A stretch of DNA of 64,000 nt from Epiperipatus broadwayi. Its lineage: Eukaryota; Onychophora; Udeonychophora; Euonychophora; Peripatidae. Position numbers and translations under genes: made by a program. Shown piece after piece: positions 33,025-43,609 of the stretch (position 1 is the first letter of the stretch; every line of letters starts with the position of its first letter). The notes under the pieces are model-generated. The model saw nothing but the letters and a program-made list of their open reading frames with translations, searched no databases and had not been told where the DNA came from. The DNA is taken from NCBI GenBank assembly GCA_028023455.1, contig JAQFVV010000442.1, forward strand, positions 324,001 through 388,000. Reading direction: 5' to 3'.

Positions 33025-35710
33025 ATTTGTGTTCTGTTAAATTAGTTATTAGCATAATTAATAATAATATTTTATTAATGAGAAAAAAATTATGAAATTT
33101 AGGCATTAATTAATTAATTAGAATTTTAAAAAATAGTTAACCTTAACTAAAAATTAATTCTCAATTTTGTACTTCTATACGTAATCGAAAAAAATATATA
33201 AAGTTACTGAATTACTAACAAAGCTTAAAATTTTGAAGGAAATAATCTCAAATTCTTGAATGATAATGAAGGTTATAGCTCAAATCATTAATTATATAAA
33301 TTTTTCAAATTAAGTAATATTTAAACTTGTTTAAACACATTTGTATGTAGCTACACACACATTTTAAATACATATATATATATATTAATTTGGAATTAAC
33401 TACTACCTTAGTCAATAATTCTATATATATATAGAGAGAGAGTATGATCTGAATTTAATATTAAATTCAAATGAAAATGCTTTATTAGCATTGAGGAAAT
33501 TTGCCTTTATTTGCAACATTGAAGTAAGAATGTTAAATTTATATCACTAATGAAAAAATTTCGGATTAGTTTCAAAAATATGTTAACCTTAAGATTGGAA
33601 TAACAATCTTATAACTTTGATTTTGTAATAATGGCATTCTATCTTTATAAGAGTAATAACTAGATGGAAGTCACTGGAACTAAGGTATAACCTTATGACG
33701 ATTTTAAAGATCAGCTTGTCTAATGGAATTGTTTTACTATTTTATTAATTAATATAAATGGCTACTGAAATCTAAGTAAATAGTAAACATTGTGGAAATG
33801 CTGAAAATTTTCACTTTGGTAATTTAATGTAAGTATTATGGTTATAAACATCGGAATTATATTGAATTTTATCATCATATTTAACTAAATTCACAATTTA
33901 GTACTGGTTAAGCAGAAATTCTAAAAATACTTTTAGTGAGGCTAAGATATCTGTCAGTAATTTTTAATCAGTTGCTGTTTTGTTCAATTTGAGTTTTCAG
34001 ATAATTGATCCAAACACCACAGATGTAAAATTCATTTATAGTTTTTCAAACATAAAATTCATTTACAATATTATTGATAAATCAAATTTAGTGATGTCTT
34101 TAAGATGAAGTCATTCATATAAGAAAACATCTTAATTGTATTGACTTAGTAAGCAATTAGAGATAATTGTCTGATTTTTCAATCCTTTTTTTTAGAGAGA
34201 GATATGCATTATAAATTATCGCTCTTTATCACTCTCCGTATGATAAATTGAATATAACAGGGTGAGATTTCAAATGAGAAAGATCAGATCCTCTTAATTT
34301 ATTATACATATATATAATTAAAAAAATATAGAAATAAACCTATTTAGTAGATGAGAAGGTAAGGTAATCAAAATTTTGTCAGAAACCAGATTTATGACTA
34401 TTTGTAAAAAAAAAAAGTTTTTTATGTCTTAATTTTCTTGTAAGTATTGAACGGCTTCCTAAACATTGACGCAGTATAATAGACTTTGCTTATTCTAGGA
34501 AAAATATCGAATATTAAACAGAAGCTTAATTAGCTGTACCATCAAGTTTAGTAATTAACTGTTTGCATAGAGTCTATTGCTAATGTATTGAGTTTTTTTT
34601 TTATATATGTAATTAATATCTTCATTAAATACTCTTAGAATAGCGAGATGCTCATTTTGGTGAATAGTAATTGTTGTTTGGTAATAGCTTTCTAATTTTT
34701 ATTTTTTTATTTTTTTTTTATTTTTGGAAGATCGGCACACATCAAATTATGTTGTTGTTGTTCTTTTATGCATCTATTTAAAATAACTAATAAATTTATA
34801 TTGGATTTGATAATTTTCGCCTGGAAAGAAAACTCTCAAAGAAGGTTTATTCGTTTATAATTGTAATTTTGTAAACTAAATGATGAGTTGAATACATATA
34901 ATTAATGATTTATGCGTTTTGCGTTATATATACAGCTCCATTTTTTTTTTTTTAATTTATAATTTAAACAATAAATTCAAAGTTAAAATTTAAACTAACA
35001 AAAAAATAATAATTCATTTACTTTGTATTTCATTCCGGTATATTTGAATAATTAGCAATACTTTCAAGGACATTTTTTAATTGAACTATTGAAAAAAAAG
35101 AACAAATACAAATATTATAACAAACAAATTACAAAGAAGCGATATTTAAATTTATGTTTCTTCAGTTTTCTCATGGAAACAGGTTAAATAAAAGTTTATT
35201 TCAGCTATTCAAAAAAGTCCGTTCACTCTGATTTGAGTTAATATTAGTAAAACAGATTGCAAAAATGTTTATATTAATTAGTTTTTCTGATACGTTAGTT
35301 TCAAAATATTACAAAATTGTTTAATTAAGCAATAACAAAAAGATAAAAAACGTAAAAGTTGTTTTAATAACTTTTTAATTTTAATAAATAAAGTAAGATT
35401 CGCAGGCCTCTGGAAATATTAGTTAAAATGTCAATTAGACAACATTATAGTTCATTTTAGACTACTAATTACAAATACATTCGTGATCGTTCAAAGTAAT
35501 TATAGATCTGTATAGCATATACAAATAAAGAAAGATAAAAAAAAAAAAAGCTTAATAGATAGCACGCTATTAATTAAAAAGTACATTCAGGACTATTAAA
35601 AGTAATTATAAATATATGTATACAAACTCACAAGTGTATATCTACTTAAGAAAGAAAACCGATAGAAAAAATAAAGATTAAGGCTAGACAGATATATAAT
35701 ATATTTATAT
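33025..35710. other. AT-rich DNA, no gene seen
   Basis: TA runs near 33370 and 33422 and several T runs are the only distinct features. Confidence 0.55.
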
Positions 35711-35716
35711 ATAGTC

Positions 35717-35744
35717 ATACAGACAGACAGACAGACAGACAGAC

Positions 35745-35788
<44 letters not shown>

Positions 35789-35829
35789 GGATAGATGGAT
35801 GGATGGATGGATGGATGGATGGATGGATG

Positions 35830-35919
<90 letters not shown>

Positions 35920-35935
35920 AACGCAGGCAGATAGA
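35717..35935 (+). repeat. Compound tetranucleotide microsatellite
   Basis: Blocks in order: (CAGA)n, (TAGA)n, (TGGA)n, (TAGA)n, (CAGA)n. The array is almost mirror-symmetric in its block order. Each neighbouring block differs by a single base per unit, so it probably arose by point change within one array and then unit expansion. The long open frames here on the minus strand simply reflect a 4-base repeat without stops. Confidence 0.95.
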
Positions 35936-35944
35936 TAAACAATT

Positions 35945-37130
35945 AGATATAGATTGGTATTCATATAGACGATAAACTTCCATAAAAATAATTGAATATT
36001 TAATCTTTGTTTTAGAGATCTTTAGCTTTCTAATCTTTCACTCTCCATTTTTAAAAAAATGTCAAGAATTAGCTGGTATAGCAGGGCATTAATCTCAACT
36101 GAATCATTTATCACTGGTGTTAAAAAAAAGCATATTTAGGTTTTGTTATGCATATATAATAACAGTTTTTTTATGGTTATGATAAAATTTTAAAAAAATT
36201 TGAAAAATACTCCTGATTCTCATAACATTGAAATACTAGCTAGACTGGAAAAATATAATGTAAGAACTAAATTAAAAATTTTAAAAAAGTTAACAGTTAA
36301 AACAAATGTGAAAAAATTGGATATATTCTAGCCTTATGGAAACCCTTTATTTGATCTCTTCAACTTCTAACAATATTTTTAAAAAGTTGATTAACCTTGA
36401 AATAATAAATAGAAAAAATACTGGAACTTTTGTTAATTTTTTTCTAACTATTAAAGACTTTAAACAGAATTCTTTGACTGCTGACCATAAATATTTCTCG
36501 AACACCAATTACTAATACAGGGTGTTTCCCAAAACATTTTTTTAGGTTTATATGTATATAAACGAATAATTAATAATAGATAATTGATTATTATATGAAA
36601 ATTACATAACCACAGTCCTCATGCTTAAACGAACCAATAAAATATTAGCATGAAATTTATCTCAACGCTAGAAAAAATTAACTTCAATCTGTTTAAGACA
36701 TTGCTTTCATTTATAATCTATTTAAAAATCTAGATAAGAGTAGGAAATGATCTTATTTATTGTTTAATTATGATGTTGCCTTGACAACAAATTTCTAATA
36801 TTGTCATAATTTATTTAAGCGTAATGATTGTGTAAATGTAATTTATATTTATATACAACTTATTACATAAAATATTTTAGAAGATATATTGTTCTGTTTG
36901 TATATGTGAATGACTATTAGTGTATATTCTCTAGAAAGACTAAATGAGTATAAACTGTCCATTATCCTTATTTATTTTAGAATAATTATTAATATAAAGA
37001 AGTTAAAAATATTGTGCAATGTGAATTAATTTTATATAGGCTTGGAAGACAGTCTTATTTACCTAAAAAAAAATTGGTTATGTTGTCAAATTTTACAGAG
37101 ATTTACCAGTTTGTCTTATCAAAGGGTTGC
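35945..37130. other. AT-rich DNA, no gene seen
   Basis: No recognised features. Confidence 0.55.
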
Positions 37131-37134
37131 ATTT

Positions 37135-37148
37135 TTAACTTTGAATAA
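37135..37148 (+). repeat. Target-site duplication of foldback F, left
   Basis: TTAACTTTGAATAA, identical to 37561-37574. Confidence 0.75.
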
Positions 37149-37560
37149 AATTACAAAAAAATTCAAGTCAGATGTCACATGACCTAATTTAGTCTTGAGC
37201 TAAATTAGATCATGTGACATCTGACTTGATTTTTTTATTATTTTTTTTTCTGTTATGATGGCTTTGGCAATTTTGTATTGCTAAAGCTATTAATGTATGA
37301 TGTATCTGAACTTAGTTCAGTCCCATATGGCTTTTTAAGTTAGATAGCTGGATTGGAAGACATATGGATATCTGAAAATTTCAGATTTTCTACGGAATAG
37401 TTATACATTAGATAAAGTGCTGGGCTTATCCTGGTATTTTTAATCTAATGATTGAATATCTAGCACCTCACTGAGGACACCAGTAGCAGAAACCGGTCTG
37501 AGGTTGGGAGTATTCTACAAAACTTCTTAAGAGTTTGTTTTGCTAGCTCTATATATAACA
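37149..37560 (-). mobile_element. Family iii element F with hammerhead motif
   Basis: Related to E at 8916 but oriented on the minus strand: its right end (AGCTCTATATATAACAT) is the family's outer end. Its left end is the tail CAAGTCAGATGTCACATGACC, next to the 14-bp duplication. It carries one full arm with one hammerhead. In place of the second arm it has an inverted copy of the tail (37172-37234), forming a 26-base hairpin. It shares the interior GTCCCATATGGC with E. Non-coding. Confidence 0.6.
37461..37508 (+). ncRNA. Type I hammerhead motif, family iii, perfect helix I
   Basis: Helix I: ACCTCA (37465-37470) pairs with TGAGGT (37499-37504), six Watson-Crick pairs. The box CTGAGGA is at 37471-37477. 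The helix II strands have drifted (CAC/GCA) around the loop CAGTA. GAAAC is at 37489-37493, the short helix III is AC/GT with a CG loop, and the cleavage position is C37498. The core boxes are intact, and the weak helix II is the main doubt about activity. Confidence 0.55.
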
Positions 37561-37574
37561 TTAACTTTGAATAA
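37561..37574 (+). repeat. Target-site duplication of foldback F, right
   Basis: TTAACTTTGAATAA, identical to 37135-37148. Confidence 0.75.
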
Positions 37575-37579
37575 TATCA

Positions 37580-39820
37580 ACTATTACAGCAAATTTTATT
37601 ATATTCATATTTCAGTTTTTTATATCGTATAACATTGTAAATAATTTTATTCTTAATTATCTTCTTTTTTTTTTAATAATGTAGGTTATACATTTTTTTA
37701 TCAACTCTTGTGGAAATTTTTCAATATTAATATCATATTATTATTATCTTTATTACATTTATTGTTGAAGAATTTACTTTTCTTTTATATTGTGCAATCC
37801 AATTTAATGTTAACAGTATTTCAGAGAATGAAGGATTAAAAAGTTTACCTGAAAAATCATTCCTTCTTTTCTGTACTTCTAAAGCTATCTACTCCATGAC
37901 AACTTTAAGATCTTGGATTACAATGGGAGTAATTGCACCAAAGTATAAGTTTTGATTGGTTGTTTTTATTGCAACATTTTTTTAATCATAAATTTAAACA
38001 TATTGATGATATTAGGAAATAAATATTGCCATAATTAAAAACATTTTTAATAAATACTTTCTTGATAAATCTGTCCAAATACATCTGAAAGAGAAATATA
38101 CAAAAAAAATGTTTTCTCCAACAAATGAAGAGAATAACATATATTACATAAAAGTATCTCCATATGCAATTCATATAATTTTTATTTCAGTTCAAGAATT
38201 TGTTTTTGAAATTTTGAAAATAATTTGTGGTTTCACTTTTTTCAACTTCCTTCTATTATTGATATGTTATTTTTTATTTTTGCATTAAGCTTTTATGCTT
38301 TTACAATTACTAACATAAATTCAAGGGCAGATCACATCTATTTGGCATTCTACACAAATCTGCAGAATTGTTCAAAGAAAGAAAATTAACTCAAACTTCT
38401 ATCATAAAAACACCTGCTTTAATATCAAGTATCACATATGTTTATAATGCAAAGTTTTCACATTAATAAGATAATTTTATTTTTTTTACTTTCAGATGAC
38501 TATTGAGATTAACGTATTTATTTAGTCTTTTATAAGCAAAATTTTTCAGATCATTCCTGACTGATTTTTTTCATAAATTATATAATGATTAACTTCTGTC
38601 CTTCATTGTTCAAAATTAAAAAGTATCATTATGTTAATGTAAAAATTTATATCATTCAACTATATGAAGAATATTTATGTAAATATTAAGTTTAGAATAA
38701 TATTCACATAACTAATAATTTTACCTATTTTATACAAAAACAATTTTTTTACTCTCTTTCCTGGTGCATAAATAAAACTTTAAATTTTTAATTTTCACCA
38801 CTTATTAATTGTATTTATTTGTTTATTTATTTTTGGAAAGCTTAGAATAATATATATTTATTTATAATATATCAAACTTAAACGAAATAGATAATGTCAT
38901 TTAAATACACATTCTGCTGTATATTAAACCTCAAAAATAGGAATACTGATATTAATAGTAATATATTCAATTAGTATATTTTTATATTTTATTGAAATCT
39001 ATTTATGATATAATTATTTTCTCTTTGTTTTTCTCTGTTAAGCTCTGGGTCACCAGTACATTAATGATCTGCTAGAAACAGGATTTTTTAAAAAACGCAT
39101 AGTTTTAATTCAGTAATTATCTTAAGATAACAATAACTTTAATGAGTAACAAAAGAAACTTAAAAATGTTTTTCTATGAAGTCATAAATTACATTTTCAT
39201 ATACTTTATAATGTTTACTTGTTTTGAATTATTTAAAGCATTTTATATAATTACAATTTTAGATATTTTATTGATTTAACACGTAAACAATTTTTTTAAT
39301 GCTTTATATTGCTCAATTTTTTATTTATAAAAGTTTTTATATATAAAAACTTCAGGTGTATTTTCGTCCAGTGAAAAGTCCCAAATCATTTAATGAATCA
39401 GTGGGGAATTTGTAGTATTATGCATCTGGATGGAATCTTTAGAGTATTAAGGCTTTTAACTAGCTCCCAGTTATATAGTTTTGATAACTAGAAGTAAAAA
39501 CAGTAGAGTTGATTAAGTAAAATTTAATTAGCCTAAAATAAAACTGAAAGCCAAATAATTAATTGTCATACAGGCATAAACTTCTTAAGATATATATATA
39601 TATCTTTAAAGCAAATTGCAATTAATTTTTGTGTGGTCACTTGATACTACATTTAAAGTCACAATATGTTGAGAGTTTTTAATATGTTTAAATGCACAAT
39701 TACAAAGTCATCTTGAATGTTTAACATATTATCAAATATTTTATGTGGTAGATTACATGTTATATTCAAGTAACCAAAGATTAATTATCAGTCAAGAACC
39801 GTATCTTTTTCAAGACTCTA
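37580..39820. other. AT-rich DNA, no gene seen
   Basis: No gene or repeat was recognised. A decayed RT of the LINE whose endonuclease lies at 39830 would be expected here but could not be read. Confidence 0.5.
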
Positions 39821-39829
39821 TCGTGATTT

Positions 39830-40300
39830 ATGTTCATATTTCTAACCATCTCTGTTATTAAAAAGTTATGATAATTATTACATTTTCTCATCTTTATCAA
39901 AAGGTTTAACTATTTTGTACTTTATTCATTCTATCTTTATCTATTAGTACATAATCTATTGCATAATTCAAATTATCTGTAGATTAGTTGTCTAGTTGTA
40001 ATCTTTATCATATATATATTTGATAAAATTCCCTCTTAAATACAAAAAAATATTATATTTGGCCATTTTTATTATCACAAACATCTATTTTGTCAATTTG
40101 CTCATCAAATCCATTATAAACAATCCTTAAATATTTTACATCAATAATTAAACATTCACATATTTTTAAATTTGTAATTTGATTATTTCTACTAACCCTA
40201 TACCAAAAATCTTTCATCAACTTCTGCCTTTTAAATTTGATCTCAAGCTGTATACTGTTCCTCACAATACTTAAAAATTATTTTTAATATGTAACTTATA
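39830..40300 (-). mobile_element. LINE endonuclease relic
   Basis: Minus-strand translation from about 40265 gives FKRQKLMKDFW, then YNGFDEQIDKIDVCDNKNGQ. The latter fits the 'GDxN...NGFxEQIGKYGVGDKNENG' region of LINE APE-type endonucleases. After a frameshift comes AIDYVLIDKDRMNKVQN (about 39905-39960), matching the conserved IDYVL segment. HNFLITEMVRN follows, where SDH-L is usual. These are the nicking endonucleases that start target-primed reverse transcription. Stops and shifts show it is dead. Whether it belongs to the same family as the other LINEs is open. Confidence 0.45.
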
Positions 40301-40304
40301 TCAT

Positions 40305-41600
40305 TATTCATTTTCTATTCTAATCGTCTACTTTTTCTCTTACTAACAAATTTTCCAAAAAAAGATTTTTCATTTTCTCTTAAATGTGCCCTTCTATAGC
40401 TTTTATTTCAAGGTTGTCATTATTTACGGTCCCTTTCAACAGAGACCATTTCTCTCATTATTATACTTGTGCATATAAGTTAGCTCAATTTTAACAATTT
40501 TCATCTTTCACTACTCTTTTAAGATTCTTGTAACTCATTCTTTCACACAATTAAATATTAAAATGTTGCATTTTTATTCTCCAACTTCTCCCTTTGTTAC
40601 ATATTTCTGAAATAGAATTCTCTTTTACATTTCTCTTCTCTGCTATACAGTTTTTAGTAAATAAATGAATTACATTATCTGTATCATTTTAAATGCTCCC
40701 ACTCATTTCATATGTTTTCTAAAAACAAAAATCAATTACAAAACCATGCTCCCTAATATATTTCATACACTCTCTCTTTCCATTTTGATAAATACGACCT
40801 TTATTTAAAAACATTCTATTTTTAATAAAAGGATCTCAAATATTCAAGACTTATTTCTCCCACATAATTGGCTTGCCTTTTATTAAGTAATATAAGAAAC
40901 CTTGATTAAAATATATTTTGTAAACTTTGCTAATAAATCAACTATTATTAGTTTTCTTTTAGCATTTGTTAAACTTTTAACTGAATCTTTATATTTTACC
41001 ATCATTATTATTTCTGATGTATTCTGCAGATTATTCAAACCTACAATAAGAAAATATGTTGTGCTGTCTTATTATAATATGAATTCTTGTCCTAGGCAAG
41101 CACACATATGTTTCAGTTTTTTTTTTTTTTTTAGAAATATTTCTATATTCTCTAACTAATGAATTATGTATTAGAATGATTTCACAATTATTTTTCCATT
41201 TTTTCCTAGTATGTATATAAAGATGGATTATAGAATATATTTCCTTATATTTGTCATCTATAATTGTTTTTATTTGATTGCACTTTTATATTTAAAAATT
41301 TTATTTCAGCTTTTATTGTATTTTTTTTTAAATTTATTCATTTATTGACTAACTGTTTTCATCATGCCATCTGCTCTTCATCTACATATTTTGTAATTAT
41401 ATTTAACACAAATTCATTCATCCATGTTTTTCAATATTTTTACTTCTCAACTGCCCATTGACTTTTTATTTTATATTATCTAGAATAATTATTATCTAGA
41501 TCAAAAATACTTTTATAACTCCTTAATTATATTAACACACAAGCTTTCCACATCCAAGAACCTGATTTTCTGCCATTCTTAATCAATAAATAATAATAAA
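40305..41600. other. Unresolved, possibly decayed LINE 5' region
   Basis: Sequence upstream (in minus sense) of the endonuclease relic. Its base pattern, T-rich on the plus strand with few G, resembles the other minus-strand LINE copies. Open frames of 65-85 codons exist on the plus strand, but no domain was recognised in either strand. Confidence 0.35.
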
Positions 41601-41602
41601 AT

Positions 41603-41722
41603 GTCTTATTGCTCAGGAATTCATAAAATGGTTAAGAGCAAGAAATGATAGAGTTGGACTGCAGTCCATGTTCCTGGAACCTCAGATTCACCATCCTACT
41701 GTTGCACATAAACCATGAAGGA
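41603..41722 (-). repeat. tRNA-like SINE, family 2
   Basis: CAGGAATTCATAAAATGGTT, then AAGAAATGATAGAGTTGGACT, then TTCCTGGAACCTCAGATTC. The same blocks appear in the same order at 56166. On the minus strand they give the order seen at 3498. Confidence 0.45.
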
Positions 41723-42014
41723 TTAGTCACATTCATACATTTTTGTTATAGTCTTTTTTTCACACTTCACTCAATACTAATGCTGCCTTAATTTCATTTT
41801 GTCCCCACCTTTCTTAAATATGATCCTGTATACATAAAGAATCCATTACTTAAACTAAGTCAAATTTCCAAACACCACCATATTTAAAAATTATTATTTC
41901 TAATACTGTATTGTATTTAAAAATTCAAGTAGAGACAAATATTTTTTTCATGACATGGTCTTCAAAATACTTTATTTGTGAAGGTCTGTTTATTTAATAG
42001 ACAAAACTTATGGT

Positions 42015-42061
42015 CCACTAGAGGGAGCCAAGGATTCCAGTTAACACTGTTTCTGGCTCCC
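42015..42061 (+). promoter_or_regulatory. CTCF-like motif with an inverted repeat
   Basis: CCACTAGAGGGAGCC at 42015-42029 is close to the CTCF consensus CCASYAGRKGGCRS (the C after GG is A here). GGGAGCCA (42023-42030) is repeated inverted as TGGCTCCC (42054-42061). It is a GC-rich spot in AT-rich DNA. Sequence alone does not show binding, and the motif may be chance or part of a repeat. Confidence 0.25.
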
Positions 42062-42289
42062 TGTTTCATTTCCTTTTTCCTAGTTTAGGGAAGTAAATTT
42101 CACTAAAACTATCACTATTAAAAAGGGGAGTTTTTTAGCTCTCTTTTCATATGCAAGCTATATCAACAATGTAATCACAAGTAAGAATAATTTCAACTTT
42201 TATAAAAACGCTATGTAAATATATGGCAGCCACAAATTACAAAAGATTTCTACAGAGATTTTACCTTTTAATGAAAATTTTCATTTCAT

Positions 42290-42920
42290 TTAATTTTGTT
42301 GAATGAATGAGAGAGTCCGGTTGTTGGAGGGACCCCCAGGGGCCTAAATCCTAGTTCTTTTGAGGGAGGGGGCTGGGGTGAGAGTGCTGTGGTGATCGTT
42401 ACCAACTTTGGTTTTTTCTCATTCACAAGATAGAAAAAATAACGTTATTTATGATGATTCTTTAACATTATCATAATGAATGCTTTTATCCATGTATTAT
42501 TGCAAAATAAGTTGCTGTTTGGTCTCATGATTCTAATTGCAAGTGATTTGCCTTATTTAATTTTTACTTCCAATGTTGTTATTGATAAGGCTGGCCTTTT
42601 GCTGTTCATGTGATTTTCATGATGGATTAGAATGGTTTTCAGCAGAGTCATTTTGAAGCTTGGATTTTTTTTTCTTGTTCTCCATAGTTTTTCCATAATT
42701 TTCCCCAAGTATTCAGGATTGCTCTCTTATGAAGATATTCAAGGCCATTTGGAAGAACTGAACAGTTAGATTGATTTAGTCTGTATTTTATATTATCTCC
42801 AAGTGTTTTCCTATTTCTCAACTTATCAACCTCAAATTGGATTTCCCAATATTGTACTCCTAAAACACATTCACATTTGATTTCTAGACTTTACAAATAA
42901 TTCCTAATTGTACATTTTAA
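42290..42920 (-). repeat. Direct duplication, long copy
   Basis: Begins with TTGAATGAATGAGAGAGTCC and a GC-richer GGGACCCCCAGGGGCCTAAA segment. Ends with the block TTCCTAATTGTACATTTTAA. The same unit recurs at 42935-43345 with about 220 internal bases missing. The long copy contains the possible terminal exon at 42648-42885. Divergence is moderate, so it is not a recent assembly artefact. Confidence 0.7.
42648..42885 (-). pseudogene. Possible terminal exon, protein unknown
   Basis: The minus strand is open for about 78 codons and ends in TGA. It has no start codon and begins just after a CTAG that could be an intron acceptor. The product contains VLGVQYWEIQFEVDKLRNR, then NIKYRLNQSNCSVLPNG, LEYLHKRAILNTWGKLW and a lysine-rich end (YGEQEKKIQASK). 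Residue use is far more protein-like than the chance frames around it (many W, Q, E and charged residues). In the short copy at 42935-43345 the middle is deleted and the rest has stops. I do not recognise the family. It could be a host gene exon, a processed pseudogene or the C-terminus of a transposon protein. Confidence 0.4.
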
Positions 42921-42934
42921 TTAAAATTTTCATT

Positions 42935-43345
42935 ACAATCAACTTTGCTGATTGAATGAGAGAGTCTGTTTGTTGGGAGGGGCCCCAGTGGCCTAAATCC
43001 TGGTTCTTTTGAGGGGGAGGACTGGGATGAGGGTGTTGTGGGGACTGTTGCCAACGTTGATTTTCTCATTCACAAGAAGAAAAAAAAATGCTATTCATAG
43101 GGTTTTAGCATTCTTGTTATAAACGATTTTATCCAAATATTATTGCAAAATAAACCGCAGTTTGGCCTAATGATTTTAATTGCAAGTGATTCACCCTATT
43201 TAAATTTATCATTTCCAATGGTGTTATCTCCAAGTCTTTTCCTATTATCAACTTATCCATCGCAAATTGGACTTCTCAATATTGTGCTCCTAAAATGCTA
43301 CTCATATTTAAACTTTAGACTTTAAAATAATTCGTAATTGTAACA
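42935..43345 (-). repeat. Direct duplication, short copy
   Basis: Aligns with 42290-42920 from GAATGAGAGAGTCTG to TTCGTAATTGTAACA. It lacks the part corresponding to about 42575-42795, including most of the possible exon. Confidence 0.7.
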
Positions 43346-43609
43346 TTTATTTGTCTTTAATGGTTAATACACACCCTTTCCACATCCCTTTCCCTTTTCA
43401 TATGTATCCTTTCCCTTTCACCATGTTGCTCCTGAATTTCATTTTTACCATTTTTTGTAAACCTTATTTAACTATATTTGTACATTTTTTTGATGAATAA
43501 ACTTTCATCACTGAGAAAAAAAAAACTTATGATTGTGAGAGAATTTTAGTATAAATTTGTTATTTTTCTAGCACGTAATGTTATATGATTATATCATATT
43601 TTTCAATTA

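Noticed and set aside
35596-35983. Long serine/isoleucine/leucine/tyrosine-rich reading frames on the minus strand
   Set aside because: They are translations of the GACA/GATA/GATG microsatellite, which lacks stops in several frames. No gene.
40902-41461. Two plus-strand frames (85 and 65 codons) rich in phenylalanine, isoleucine and serine
   Set aside because: T-rich plus-strand frames of this kind appear opposite all minus-strand LINE relics in the window and are shadows of A-rich coding strands.
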